A DNA stretch of 64,000 bases, taken from assembly GCF_025449215.1 (NCBI RefSeq), contig NZ_CP104900.1, positions 2,542,001 to 2,606,000 of the forward strand, read 5' to 3'. Both the position numbers and the translations under genes were made by a program. Source of the stretch: Shewanella seohaensis (GTDB lineage: Bacteria > Pseudomonadota > Gammaproteobacteria > Enterobacterales > Shewanellaceae). Under the pieces are notes generated by a model, which had not been told where the DNA came from, did no database searches, and was given only the letters and a program-made list of their open reading frames with translations. Below, in pieces: positions 1 through 8,952 of this stretch (the stretch's first letter is position 1; each line of letters opens with the position of its first letter).

Positions 1-282
1 AGATTTGGCTTTGGCGAGAGCAATATCATAGGGTTCAGGGTCGATATCGAATAAGGGAGAGCCCTCCGTCACATCCTGATTATCCTGCACATAGACCTTC
101 AAAATCTGTCCCGTGACTTCGGCGGCTATCGGCACGACAAAGGCTTGCACCCTTGCCTGTGAGCTATAGGGCGTCATTCTGTCGGCCAACAGATACCAGA
201 TCAGTAAGATAACGATGAGTGCCAGCAGGCCAAGCGTGGCATATTTGCTGGCCTTTCCTGGTGTGGGTGTACTGTCAGTCAT
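1..282 (-). CDS. HlyD-family membrane fusion protein (N-terminal part, cut by window edge)
   Basis: Only the first 94 codons lie in the window; the gene runs off the left edge. The start ATG (282-280) overlaps the stop of the preceding outer-membrane factor gene by 8 bp, so translation is probably coupled. A short polar N-terminus is followed by one membrane segment (about residues 15-32, GLLALIVILLIWYLL) and then the beta/lipoyl-like stretch of periplasmic adaptors (VPIAAEVTGQILKVYV, then DNQDVTEGSPLFDIDP), which is characteristic of HlyD/EmrA-type proteins. By family it would bridge an inner-membrane pump and the outer-membrane factor encoded next to it. The substrate cannot be told from the sequence. 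Confidence 0.85.
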   Translation of the reverse strand, partial: MTDSTPTPGKASKYATLGLLALIVILLIWYLLADRMTPYSSQARVQAFVVPIAAEVTGQILKVYVQDNQDVTEGSPLFDIDPEPYDIALAKAKS

Positions 283-1828
283 TCACAATTCCCTTTTGAA
301 TAGTCGTTGGTGGCTGGGGAGTTGGTGCAGTGCCGGCTTGGGGCGGGTTCGCATCCAATAGCGGCACCCATTCATCACGGGCGCGAAGCTTTTTATCTAC
401 CTCGGGGCTCACGAGTGGGCGTTGTCGGCCTTGCTCCCATCCACCTCCCAAGGCTTTGTAGAGGGTAATGAGGTTGCCGATATGGGCGCCACGACTGTTA
501 ACCAGACGTTCTTGTTGGCTGAAGAGGGCACGTTGAGAGTCGAGTACCCGTTGGAAATCCGCCATGCCTTCACGGTATTGAGTGTTGGCTATCTCAAGTG
601 AGCGACTCGCGGCTTCACCAGTTTGTGTCAGTAAGGTGATTTCCGTCGCGCTGTTGGCATAGGCAATGGCGGCATCATCGACTTCACGCGCCGCTTTGAA
701 CACGGTTTCACGGTAGACTTCGTGTAATTGCTCAAAGCGTGCATCTTGCACCAGAATTTGATTGCTCAACCGACCGCTGTCGAGGATATTCCAGCTAATC
801 GATGGCCCTACACCCCAAGAGAAAATACTGTGGCCGCTGCCCGTGGCATTTAATCCCAGAGTCCCAGCCAAAGTGATAGAGGGATACAAATCGCTCTCGG
901 CAATGCCAATCTGCCCTGATTGGGTCGCAAGCTGGCGCTCGGCGGTGCGTACATCAGGGCGCCGACGTAATAAATCGGCAGGCATCTCAGTGACTAAGGT
1001 TAATTGCCCTTCTGGGATCACGCCGGTATTGCTTGCCATTTCGGCTAAGGGGCCGGGCGATCTGGCCAGCAGAGTGCTGAGGGCATTTTGGCTTTGGCGC
1101 AGATTCGTCTCTAAGGTTGGAATGGTTGAGAGCGTGCTCAAGTACTGGGTTTTGGCTTGTTGCACATCGAGCTCAGCCGTATTACCGCTGTGAAACTGGT
1201 GCTGGGTGATTTCTAAGCTGCGCTTTTGGATTTGCGCGTTCTCATGGGCAATTTGCAGCCTAGCCTCCAAGGTGCGAATGGTGACATACAGCTGTGCCAC
1301 TTGGGCAATCATCAACACTTGCACATCATCGTATTGGGCGATAGTGGCAAAGTAATTGGCATCGGCAGACTCAATACTGCGCTGAAATTTACCCCAAAAA
1401 TCGAGTTCCCAGCCGAGATTAAATGCCGCGCCGTAACTGCTGCCCGAGGTGCTGTTGCCGCTTTGGGTTTGTCCCGCACCGAGCCACTGGGCCGTGGCTT
1501 GGGTTAATTGGGGATTACGCAGGCTTTCGGCGATACCAAGCTGCGCTTGCGCTTCGAGTATCCGCAAACCTGCGATCCGCACATCCGGATTTTTCAGCAA
1601 GGCTTCGTCAATCAAACCGCTGAGCACGGGATCGTTAAGCTGCGACCACCATTGCTGATAATCGCTAGCTGCAGAAGCCGTGCTAAACAGCTTCGAACTG
1701 GCGCTTTGCCAGGTTTTGATTTCTGGCACGTCAGGCCGTTGATAGTCAGGGCCAAGCACAGTACAACCGCCGAGCAGAGCGCATACCCCGCCCAAGATTA
1801 AGCGGGGAACGAAATGGTCAATTGTCAT
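275..1828 (-). CDS. NodT-family outer-membrane efflux lipoprotein
   Basis: A 517-residue protein of the usual OprM/NodT length. The signal peptide ends in a lipobox (LLGGC, about residues 18-22), followed by the family signature LGPDYQRPDVP. The body has the duplicated long-helix pattern of TolC-like factors, including the repeated LRRRPDVR and AREVDDA type segments. The start overlaps the stop of the upstream AI-2E-type gene by 11 bp and its own stop overlaps the HlyD start, so the three genes form one tightly coupled minus-strand operon. It should form the outer-membrane channel of an export system. The tail after about residue 470 is proline-rich and probably disordered. Confidence 0.9.
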   Translation of the reverse strand: MTIDHFVPRLILGGVCALLGGCTVLGPDYQRPDVPEIKTWQSASSKLFSTASAASDYQQWWSQLNDPVLSGLIDEALLKNPDVRIAGLRILEAQAQLGIAESLRNPQLTQATAQWLGAGQTQSGNSTSGSSYGAAFNLGWELDFWGKFQRSIESADANYFATIAQYDDVQVLMIAQVAQLYVTIRTLEARLQIAHENAQIQKRSLEITQHQFHSGNTAELDVQQAKTQYLSTLSTIPTLETNLRQSQNALSTLLARSPGPLAEMASNTGVIPEGQLTLVTEMPADLLRRRPDVRTAERQLATQSGQIGIAESDLYPSITLAGTLGLNATGSGHSIFSWGVGPSISWNILDSGRLSNQILVQDARFEQLHEVYRETVFKAAREVDDAAIAYANSATEITLLTQTGEAASRSLEIANTQYREGMADFQRVLDSQRALFSQQERLVNSRGAHIGNLITLYKALGGGWEQGRQRPLVSPEVDKKLRARDEWVPLLDANPPQAGTAPTPQPPTTIQKGIVND

Positions 1829-2927
1829 CTTGCTCTCTCAACGGCTCTTCGAGACCTTCGTCCACCCATGCCATAAAGATACGGTAGCCGATCGATAAGA
1901 GTGTGGCGCCAATAAACATCCCCAGAATGCCGCTGGTGGCCATGCCGCCTAACGCGCCTATCAGTACCACAGGCATTGGGGCATCGACTCCGCGGCCCAG
2001 CAAAATTGGCTTGAGCACGTTATCCACCGCACCCGCAAGAATCAGCAACACTGTATAGATAATGCTTCCTACCGTGCCGTTATCGCCCGTCATCCAGATA
2101 TAAGCTATCGCTGGAAGAGTCACTAATAGCGCGGGAACTTGTGCAATCCCTAATATCAAGACCAAGATAAAGAAGATACCCACCAAAGGGATACCCGCAA
2201 GGGTCATAACAATACCGATCAGCAATGCCTGAATAAAGGCAACACCTATAACTCCAAGCGCCACTGCACGAATGGTAGAAGAGCAGATATTGACCAATTT
2301 TGCGCCGCGTTCAGGGCCTGCTATTCGAGTGGCAATACGAGTCGAACTTTGTTCACCGGCGCGGCCATACGCCATCATGATGCCAGCGATGATGAAGGAA
2401 AACATACTCATCAACAGACTGCCACTGATGCTTGCCAATGCATGAATGACTTGCTTTGTTACTTCGCCTAAGTGCGGTTGTAAACTTTTGACTAACGAGG
2501 GTAAATCGGTCGATGCTTTCTGCCAAACATCATAAATTTTTGCTCCAACAAAGGGAATATTGGCAATGCTTTCCTTTGGTGCAGGGACTTCAAGGGTGTT
2601 TTGATTAACACTTTCTACTAGGCTGCCCATATTATCGGTCATGGAACTGACCATCATAATAGTTGGTAGCACCAGTAGCATTAATCCTAAAACAATCAAT
2701 AATGTAGCAGCTCGGCCCTGCTTATCACTCAGTCGTTTAGCTATACGTTGATGAAAGGGATAAATGACCACGGCTAAAATTACGGCCCAGAGCATGATAT
2801 TTAAAAATGGGGAGAAGATGGTATAGCAGAAGGATGCTAGCGCGAGGAGCATGCCAAATTTAATGAACATGTCCAAAAACTTAGTGACGATACGATTTTC
2901 AACCGCGATTAATTCGTTGTTTTCCAT
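1818..2927 (-). CDS. AI-2E family (PerM/YdiK-like) membrane permease
   Basis: A 369-residue polytopic protein with about eight hydrophobic segments. The arrangement is typical of the AI-2E exporter/PerM superfamily: a pair of N-terminal helices (about residues 20-55), a third near 70-90, a soluble stretch (about 95-155), then a cluster of C-terminal helices containing GVAFIQALLIG and the conserved region VDNVLKPILLGRG near residue 305. It is first in an operon with an outer-membrane factor and a HlyD protein, an arrangement suggesting export of a small molecule. Some family members act as proton-coupled antiporters; the substrate here is unknown. The start is the ATG at 2927. Confidence 0.85.
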   Translation of the reverse strand: MENNELIAVENRIVTKFLDMFIKFGMLLALASFCYTIFSPFLNIMLWAVILAVVIYPFHQRIAKRLSDKQGRAATLLIVLGLMLLVLPTIMMVSSMTDNMGSLVESVNQNTLEVPAPKESIANIPFVGAKIYDVWQKASTDLPSLVKSLQPHLGEVTKQVIHALASISGSLLMSMFSFIIAGIMMAYGRAGEQSSTRIATRIAGPERGAKLVNICSSTIRAVALGVIGVAFIQALLIGIVMTLAGIPLVGIFFILVLILGIAQVPALLVTLPAIAYIWMTGDNGTVGSIIYTVLLILAGAVDNVLKPILLGRGVDAPMPVVLIGALGGMATSGILGMFIGATLLSIGYRIFMAWVDEGLEEPLREQDDN

Positions 2928-3542
2928 TCCGTTGTTACCTCAACGAGTTATAAGCCGATAACTTGAATCACCTGCATGAATACAGAACGGCAGATCCCTA
3001 ATGTTACAGTGTTGGTTAGGAGGGTAACTACTTCATCGCGACAGGATAGCCGACACCTTATTTAATGTTTGAGGCATTCGCTTTCCCTGTGTTGATTCCC
3101 ATTCCTGCCATTATGCATGTTACATATTAGTTCAACTTTATGAAGGATTTGGGTTTATTTCATTATTAAAGTGTGAAGGTTATAGCATTAATCAAAAGTT
3201 CACTGAGTCAGCAGATAACCGTGACCTAACGCAAGTTGCACAATAAAGGCACTCAATCGCAGGCAAGTTTTTTAACGTGGAACACGCTAATCCAAGGGTT
3301 TTTTTCGGATTAAGGCTGCGTTTTATGGTTCTACCGAGTTTGTTGGAGAGGCGCGATTAACAACATGCGTGATGTCAGACGGATAAATCGGCTGCGGATG
3401 GATGTCGCTGCTTTGGGGTATATGCCTAATTTTTTATCCCAACTATTTCCACTTTTAGTATTTCATCCCTAGGTGGTATGGGCACCAACGGGGTTTATCC
3501 GTATCTTGCCATGGACATTTGGCCCATTCTAAGGGAGGTATT
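2928..3542. other. Intergenic region, no gene recognised
   Basis: About 615 bp between two divergently transcribed genes. It is AT-rich in the middle (3120-3200) and must hold the promoter of the efflux operon and that of the 146-residue protein. I see no convincing coding sequence, tRNA, strong hairpin or repeat. A short minus-strand open frame at 3455-3664 overlaps the real gene and has no coding character. Confidence 0.5.
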
Positions 3543-3983
3543 ATGGCCGAAATTAATGCAATATCTGAGGAAATACACAAAGAACTCGAACACTTAGCCG
3601 AAAAAGGACTCGCATTACTCAGTTTGACGGAGACGACTCCACCGCAGGAGATAGTGGCAGCCATTACGGAACTGACGCGTGACTATCGGGCAAATCAACG
3701 AATGATGGATGATGATGTACTTTACGCACTCGGTGCCTTACTTGGCTGGCAATATGTGAGAGGGCTCAACTGGCACTGGGGCTCAGTCGTGTGGGACTTT
3801 GATGAAGCCAACGGCGCCATTGGGGTATTAAATCACGATAACTCCTTGTTCAATAATCCGATTGGCTGGATGGATAATATTATGGCCTCGAAGGGTGGAG
3901 TGCCCTTTATGTTGAGTTACAACATGATAGCGGCAGGCCAAGCCCCAGTGTTCGAAGCCAATAGTGCTTCTGGTTTGTACTGA
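3543..3983 (+). CDS. Conserved hypothetical protein (146 aa)
   Basis: A small soluble protein I cannot assign to a named family. I chose the ATG at 3543 because a strong ribosome site (AAGGGAGGT, 3531-3539) lies just upstream; an in-frame ATG at 3519 has none. The first half is charged and helical (AEINAISEEIHKELEHLAEKG). The second half is rich in Trp, Gly and Asn (WQYVRGLNWHWGSVVWDF), suggesting a compact globular domain. There is no signal peptide or membrane segment. The gene stands alone between a divergent efflux operon and a convergent GTPase gene. Confidence 0.75.
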   Translation: MAEINAISEEIHKELEHLAEKGLALLSLTETTPPQEIVAAITELTRDYRANQRMMDDDVLYALGALLGWQYVRGLNWHWGSVVWDFDEANGAIGVLNHDNSLFNNPIGWMDNIMASKGGVPFMLSYNMIAAGQAPVFEANSASGLY

Positions 3984-4112
3984 TTGAATGGCCCCTAAGC
4001 ATAAATGGCTTAAGGCTTATATTGTGGCTAATAGATGCTTGCCCACTTCACAGTTAATTTTTGCTGTAGATTGAGTGGGATTGCTCCAGCCAACCATGAA
4101 TACGTGGGAGCA

Positions 4113-4145
4113 AATAAAAAGCCAGCGCTGAGATTGCGCTGGCTT
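4113..4145 (-). terminator. Rho-independent terminator of the RbgA-like GTPase gene
   Basis: A perfect 8-bp GC-rich stem (GCCAGCGC 4121-4128 with GCGCTGGC 4136-4143) and a 7-nt loop. On the minus strand it is followed by TTTTTATTTG, a good U-tract. It lies about 140 bp beyond the stop of the minus-strand GTPase gene. Confidence 0.7.
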
Positions 4146-4283
4146 ATCAGTCAAGCTGAGGGCGGTGAATACATTCTGCTGTGCGATAATTCTTAATATA
4201 AATCATCACTTTTAATCTAAATCATCACTTTAATGAGTCACTTTAGCCCGCTATTAACGGGGTAAAGTGAATAAAAACAGCGC

Positions 4284-5225
4284 TTAAACGTTATGTCGTT
4301 TACCTGAGCGTTTCAGTTTTTCCGCTTCTAGCTTAGCGGCTTTCTCGGCAGCTTTTTCAGCCAGAATACGTTCCACTTCGGCTTTCTCGATTTCGGCCAT
4401 CGCTGGGGTTTCGAGGGATAACAGGCCAATTCGACCTGAGCGGTAATCGTGTAACACGACTTCCGAGGCTTTATGCAAATCGATGCGACCACCGGGACGC
4501 AGGGCACCGCGTTTACGGCCGATTTCTTCGAGTAGGGCCATATCATCCTTAGGTAACTCGCTGATGTTATAACGCTCGCAAATTTCCTTCGGGTACGCCT
4601 TTAAGAAATAACCTGCGGCAAACAGTGCCACATCTTCGTATTCCATGGCGGTATCTTTAATGGCACCCGTGACGGCGAGGCGATAGCTACTGGCTTCGTT
4701 ATCGACTTTAGGCCATAAAATCCCTGGCGTGTCCGAGAGCACAATGCCATTACGTAGGTTAATACGTTGCTGGCTTTTAGTGACGGCGGGTTCGTTACCG
4801 GTTTTGGCGATAACTCGACCGGCTAAGGTATTGATAATGGTGGACTTACCCACGTTAGGGATCCCCATAATCATAGTGCGAATGTCCTTTTCGGTCTTAT
4901 CACGACTCGGCACTAACTTACGGCAAAGATCCGGCAGCATTTTCAACATACCCGGTTGCAGTGTGGTAATCGCAGTGGCTTTTACCCCTTGTTCACGCTC
5001 AAGGTATTCAATCCATTGGGCGGTGATCTCAGGATCGGCTAAGTCGGATTTATTCAGTAGCTTAATACAAGGTTTGTCGCCGCGAAGCTTTGACACCATG
5101 GGGTTTTCACTACTGTAGGGAATACGAGCGTCCAGCACCTCAATCACCAGATCGACCTGAGGCATAGCCTCTTCGATCTCTTTGCGTGCCTTGTGCATGT
5201 GCCCCGGATACCATTGAATTGCCAT
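4284..5225 (-). CDS. Ribosome biogenesis GTPase, YlqF/RbgA family
   Basis: A 313-residue circularly permuted GTPase. The N-terminus is typical (MAIQWYPGHMHKARKEI). The G motifs occur in permuted order: G4 LLNKSDLADP near residue 58, then G1 GIPNVGKST near 122, then G3 DTPGI near 166. The C-terminal part is helical and ends in a basic, Ala/Glu/Lys-rich tail. RbgA in Bacillus acts in late assembly of the large ribosomal subunit; a similar role is inferred here. The gene appears monocistronic, with its own downstream terminator. Confidence 0.92.
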   Translation of the reverse strand: MAIQWYPGHMHKARKEIEEAMPQVDLVIEVLDARIPYSSENPMVSKLRGDKPCIKLLNKSDLADPEITAQWIEYLEREQGVKATAITTLQPGMLKMLPDLCRKLVPSRDKTEKDIRTMIMGIPNVGKSTIINTLAGRVIAKTGNEPAVTKSQQRINLRNGIVLSDTPGILWPKVDNEASSYRLAVTGAIKDTAMEYEDVALFAAGYFLKAYPKEICERYNISELPKDDMALLEEIGRKRGALRPGGRIDLHKASEVVLHDYRSGRIGLLSLETPAMAEIEKAEVERILAEKAAEKAAKLEAEKLKRSGKRHNV

Positions 5226-5288
5226 GATAGCGCCTTGTTCTAAATGACCTAAAGACGCTTATTCTACCTTGAAGGCGACGAATGTCAT

Positions 5289-5312
5289 AAAAAAAGCGCC
5301 CGAAGGCGCTTT
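5289..5312 (-). terminator. Rho-independent terminator of the oxygenase gene
   Basis: The stem AAAGCGCC / GGCGCTTT closes a CGAA loop (5293-5312). On the minus strand it reads as a UUCG-capped hairpin followed by seven T residues. It lies 62 bp past the stop of the 2OG-Fe(II) oxygenase gene. Confidence 0.85.
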
Positions 5313-5373
5313 AATTGCTTAATCTTGATGCGAATTTGAGCTTATCACTCATTTCGCTAACGCGTAGTTGAAA

Positions 5374-6213
5374 TTACAGGACGCCCAGCTCGCGCAATCT
5401 TTCCATTAAGTAGCTGTCGGCGGTGTAACGCTCAGACAGCACGACCGAAGGATTCGGGTGTAAGAATAAGGGCAGTGAAATACGCGACTTAGTCTTATCC
5501 GTGCCTTCTGGGTTAATCACGCGGTGTGAGGTCGATGGGAAGTAACCGCCCGAGGCTTCCTGCAACATATCACCAATGTTGATGATAATGTTGCCAAAAT
5601 CGCTTGGCACATCTAACCAAGAGCCGTCTTTGGCTTTGACTTGCAGCCCTGGCTCGTTGGCCGCGGGCAGCACAGTGATAAGGTTAATATCTTCGTGGGC
5701 CGCAGCGCGGATAGCGCCCATTTCTTCATCGCCCGTCATCGGTGGGTAATGCAGAATGCGTAGCAGGGTTTTGTGGCTGTCGGCAATCATTTCTGGCAGC
5801 GGGATAGAGAATTTGGCTTTAACCTCGTCTGGCGAGTAGGTTTCAATCCACTCTAACAGTTCAGCGGCCAGCGCATTGGCTTTTTCATAGTAGGCCAGAA
5901 TATTGACACGCAAAGAATCTGGAATACGACCCCAAGGGTACACGTGGTAATACTCTTTGATGTCTTTAACCGTGTGACCTTTTGCGGTTTCAGAAATCGA
6001 CGCGGGGAAGAAGCCATCGTGGGTTTCACGATTGAACATAAATTCGTTCTTAGCGTCAGAATTGAAAAAGGCTTGCCACTCAGTGTAAATGCTTTCGACC
6101 AGCTCTTTATCGATAGGGTGGTTAGAGAGCACACCAAAGCCCGTTTCACGTAGGGATTCGACAAAGCGTTTGGCGCTATCGGCTGCGCGATAATCAATGG
6201 TTTCTAATTTCAT
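5374..6213 (-). CDS. 2-oxoglutarate/Fe(II)-dependent oxygenase, isopenicillin N synthase-like
   Basis: A 279-residue protein of the 2OG-Fe(II) oxygenase superfamily. The N-terminal domain carries a DIOX_N-like segment (ETGFGVLSNHPID, about 23-35). The double-stranded beta-helix carries the iron ligands: H and D in AAHEDINLIT (about residue 172) and H in TSHRV (about 229). RISLPLF near 244 supplies the Arg/Ser that bind 2-oxoglutarate. The length is slightly short for the plant-type subfamily but normal for bacterial members. The substrate is unknown. The gene stands alone with its own terminator. Confidence 0.85.
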   Translation of the reverse strand: MKLETIDYRAADSAKRFVESLRETGFGVLSNHPIDKELVESIYTEWQAFFNSDAKNEFMFNRETHDGFFPASISETAKGHTVKDIKEYYHVYPWGRIPDSLRVNILAYYEKANALAAELLEWIETYSPDEVKAKFSIPLPEMIADSHKTLLRILHYPPMTGDEEMGAIRAAAHEDINLITVLPAANEPGLQVKAKDGSWLDVPSDFGNIIINIGDMLQEASGGYFPSTSHRVINPEGTDKTKSRISLPLFLHPNPSVVLSERYTADSYLMERLRELGVL

Positions 6214-6590
6214 ATTGTTTCTACTTGTTATATATGGTTGTTAACCAAACACTTTCTAAGGATAAAGGTAAGGAGTCGTTGCCACTTATCTCATTATCGG
6301 TATGGTGCGCTAAGCCCTAGTGCAAAGCGGCCAAAATAGAAAGCATTTGGGTAGAGAATTGACCCGCAGCAAGTGTAGCTTTGCACTCTGCTTGGTGCAA
6401 ACATTGAAAACGATAGGCGTAGAGCATTGCTGAATTTTCCTCCAGTTATTTAAGCAATGGCTCAATCAACAGGATTTTATCGACTAAAGCGGCTACTATG
6501 CCAAAAAGCCAATTCAGGCCGAGGCGCAATAAACCTGAGGAATAAACGGTCTTATGCAGGCGAATACCTTAGGAGCTAAAGGAGACTTTT
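6214..6590. other. Intergenic region between divergent oxygenase and msrBA genes
   Basis: About 375 bp expected to hold two divergent promoters. I see no coding sequence, tRNA or strong terminator hairpin. Confidence 0.4.
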
Positions 6591-7496
6591 ATGAACAAAC
6601 TGACTGATTTTGAACGCTATGTCATAGAAGAAAAGGGCACAGAACGTCCCTTTAGCGGTGAGTACTATAAACATGACGCTAAAGGCGTGTATTTGTGCAA
6701 AAAATGCCATGCACCTTTGTATCGCTCAGAAGATAAGTTTAATGCCCACTGTGGTTGGCCAGCCTTCGATGATGAAATTCCGGGTGCAGTGAGTCGTCAT
6801 GTCGACGCCGATGGTCGCCGTACTGAAATCGTTTGTAGCCAGTGTGGCGGTCATTTAGGCCATGTGTTTGAAGGGGAATATTTAACGCCGAAGAATATTC
6901 GTCACTGCGTTAATTCTGTCTCCATGGTGTTTCAAGCCGCCGATGAGGTGACAACATCGACGCATAAAACGGCCTTTGCGACCTTTGGTGCGGGTTGTTT
7001 TTGGTGTGTTGAAGCGATTTTTAAGAGCCTTAAGGGCGTGCTGAATGTCAGCTCTGGTTACTCGGGCGGCGAGGCGAGCGATGCCGATTATAAGTCGGTG
7101 TGTTCGGGATTAACTGGGCATGCTGAAGTGGTGCACATCGAGTTTGACCCCGCGCAAATAAGCTTTACAACGCTGCTGCAGGTGTTATTTGAGAGTCACG
7201 ATCCCACCACGCTTAATCGCCAAGGCAACGATAAAGGGCCGCAGTATCGCTCCGTCGTATTTGCCCACGATGCGGCGCAGATTGAAGAGACTAACGCCAT
7301 GATTACAAAGTTAACCGAGGCAAGGGTATTTGATGCGCCGATCGTCACCCAAGTGGTGGCCTTTGAGTCTTTTTATCCCGCTGAGGATTACCACAATGAT
7401 TATTTCGCCCTGCATGGCGAGCAGCCCTATTGCCAGATTGTGGTGCGGCCAAAGGTTGAAAAGGTAAGAGCCCTATTTGCCGAGCTACAAGTATAA
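6591..7496 (+). CDS. msrBA: Bifunctional methionine sulfoxide reductase MsrB-MsrA
   Basis: A 301-residue fusion of both methionine sulfoxide reductases. Residues 1-115 are MsrB: two zinc-binding CxxC pairs (CKKC and CSQC), the family block CGWPAFDDEIPGAV, and the catalytic Cys in NIRHCVNSVS. Residues 125-301 are MsrA, with the catalytic motif GAGCFWCVEAIF. Together they reduce both R- and S-sulfoxides of oxidised methionine, using thioredoxin. There is no signal peptide, so the protein is cytoplasmic. The B-then-A order is the less familiar of the fusion layouts but is known. It ends in a strong bidirectional terminator shared with convergent hemB. Confidence 0.95.
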   Translation: MNKLTDFERYVIEEKGTERPFSGEYYKHDAKGVYLCKKCHAPLYRSEDKFNAHCGWPAFDDEIPGAVSRHVDADGRRTEIVCSQCGGHLGHVFEGEYLTPKNIRHCVNSVSMVFQAADEVTTSTHKTAFATFGAGCFWCVEAIFKSLKGVLNVSSGYSGGEASDADYKSVCSGLTGHAEVVHIEFDPAQISFTTLLQVLFESHDPTTLNRQGNDKGPQYRSVVFAHDAAQIEETNAMITKLTEARVFDAPIVTQVVAFESFYPAEDYHNDYFALHGEQPYCQIVVRPKVEKVRALFAELQV

Positions 7497-7523
7497 GCTT
7501 AATGTGCGGGCAAATTGATGGAT

Positions 7524-7554
7524 AAAAAACGCCACCGATAGGGTGGCGTTTTCG
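7524..7554 (+). terminator. Bidirectional terminator between msrBA and hemB
   Basis: The stem AACGCCACC (7528-7536) pairs with GGTGGCGTT (7542-7550), with T residues on one side and A residues on the other, so it can serve both convergent genes. Confidence 0.85.
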
Positions 7555-7581
7555 TTAATGCTTGGCTGAAAACTCAGCGAG

Positions 7582-8580
7582 TTAGCGGGATTGCGCTAAC
7601 CACTCGGCATATTGTTTCGCGTAATAGCTGACAATTAAATCGGCGCCCGCACGCTTTAATCCGATAAAGGCTTCGGTGACGACGTCGCGCTCATCGAGGG
7701 CGCCAGCCAGAGCGGCAAACTTAATGCCGGCATATTCGCCGCCAACCTGATAAGCCGCTAAGGGAAGGTGGGTTTCCTGTCTAAGGCGACTTAACACATC
7801 CAAATAGGGCGTGCCGGGTTTGACCATCAAAATATCCGCCCCTTCCTCTTCATCGAGCAGTGCTTCGAGCAAGGCTTGGCGACCATTGGCGTAATCGAGC
7901 TGGTAGCCTTTACGGTTTCCGCTAAGTTCACAATCTACCGCGGCCCTAAAAGGCCCATAGAAGGAGGAGGCGAACTTGGCAGCGTGGGCCAAAATGGCAA
8001 TGTGCTCAAAGCCTGCTTCATCCAGCCCTTGGCGGATGGCTTTAATCTGGCCGTCCATCATGGCCGATGGCGCCAGCATATCGGCTCCGGCTTTGGCGGC
8101 AGTAATGGATTGTTTGACTAAGTTAGCCACGGTTTGATCGTTACAGACTTCGTCATGGTGCAATACGCCGCAGTGTCCGTGGTCGGTATATTCACAAAAA
8201 CAAATATCGGGGATCACCATCATCTCTGGTGCGGCGGTTTTGATGGTGCGGATCATTCGCGCGAGTAAGCCATTGTCATCCCAAGTGTCGCTGCCCTGTG
8301 CATCTTTGGTGTGCGAAATTCCAAAGGGCATCACATAGCGGATCCCTAGGGCGTAAAGCCTTTGGATCTCATCGGAAAGCGCACTCTCGGGCAGACGGCA
8401 GATCCCCGGCAAGGTTGAAATGGGTACGGCTTGGCTGATGTGCTCTTCGATGAAGAGTGGGTGAACCAAGTCGCTTAGGGAAATCTGGGTTTCACGCACT
8501 AGGTCACGCATGGCCTCGGTGCGGCGCAGGCGTCTTAAACGGCGAAGGGGTTTAAGGTTTGTTTTGAATGTACTGCTCAT
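7582..8580 (-). CDS. hemB: Delta-aminolevulinic acid dehydratase (porphobilinogen synthase)
   Basis: A 332-residue HemB. It condenses two molecules of 5-aminolevulinate to porphobilinogen in heme synthesis. The Cys-rich metal site is present (CFCEYTDHGHCGVL, about residues 127-140), as is the region of one active-site Lys (HAAKFASSFYGP, about 200-211) and the Schiff-base Lys in ILMVKPGTPYLD (about 250-261). The N-terminus is unusually basic (LRRLRRLRRTEAMR). The ATG at 8580 has a good ribosome site (AAGGAA). A CRP-like half-palindrome lies about 200 bp upstream. Confidence 0.95.
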   Translation of the reverse strand: MSSTFKTNLKPLRRLRRLRRTEAMRDLVRETQISLSDLVHPLFIEEHISQAVPISTLPGICRLPESALSDEIQRLYALGIRYVMPFGISHTKDAQGSDTWDDNGLLARMIRTIKTAAPEMMVIPDICFCEYTDHGHCGVLHHDEVCNDQTVANLVKQSITAAKAGADMLAPSAMMDGQIKAIRQGLDEAGFEHIAILAHAAKFASSFYGPFRAAVDCELSGNRKGYQLDYANGRQALLEALLDEEEGADILMVKPGTPYLDVLSRLRQETHLPLAAYQVGGEYAGIKFAALAGALDERDVVTEAFIGLKRAGADLIVSYYAKQYAEWLAQSR

Positions 8581-8952
8581 TGAATTTCCTTATTTAAAGA
8601 GTGCAAAGCATCACGCGAAGCTTCGCGTAAGTGGGAGAGAGTAAAAACGATGCTTAGGACGTGCTTGTTTTGGTGAACTTGATTAAGTGAGACAAAAGCT
8701 TCAGCACTGTTTGCTCTGACCTAAAATAGGGTAAAAGTTTCCAAGTATTTGGACAAAGGCCTAAGAGGTTGTTGAGTTAGTGATGGCGATCACAAACCGA
8801 GCGCTAAGCTAATCGATCTATTAGCCGCCGCTTTTAAGCCTTTGCTTTCGATTATTTGATGTTATCATTTGCGCCAATTTACACTTGGTATAGTGCAGGA
8901 CCTAATAAGTCACTTTTCGTCTGTCCAACTATACCCACAGCGCGGTTTTTAT
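8581..8952. promoter_or_regulatory. Divergent hemB/tsaB intergenic region with a CRP-like site
   Basis: About 370 bp between divergent genes. At 8779-8794 the sequence AGTGATGGCGATCACA matches TGTGA-N6-TCACA at 9 of 10 defined positions, so it could bind CRP or an FNR-like regulator. The rest shows no gene. An open frame entering from 8869 is only the upstream extension of tsaB. The site is a motif match, not proof. Confidence 0.4.

Noticed and set aside
4198..4232. Short direct repeat (AAATCATCACTTT twice)
   Set aside because: Only two short AT-rich units behind a gene; no function suggested.
8869..8952. Longer TsaB start at 8869
   Set aside because: The extra residues lie before the conserved ILALDTCT block and are not TsaB-like.
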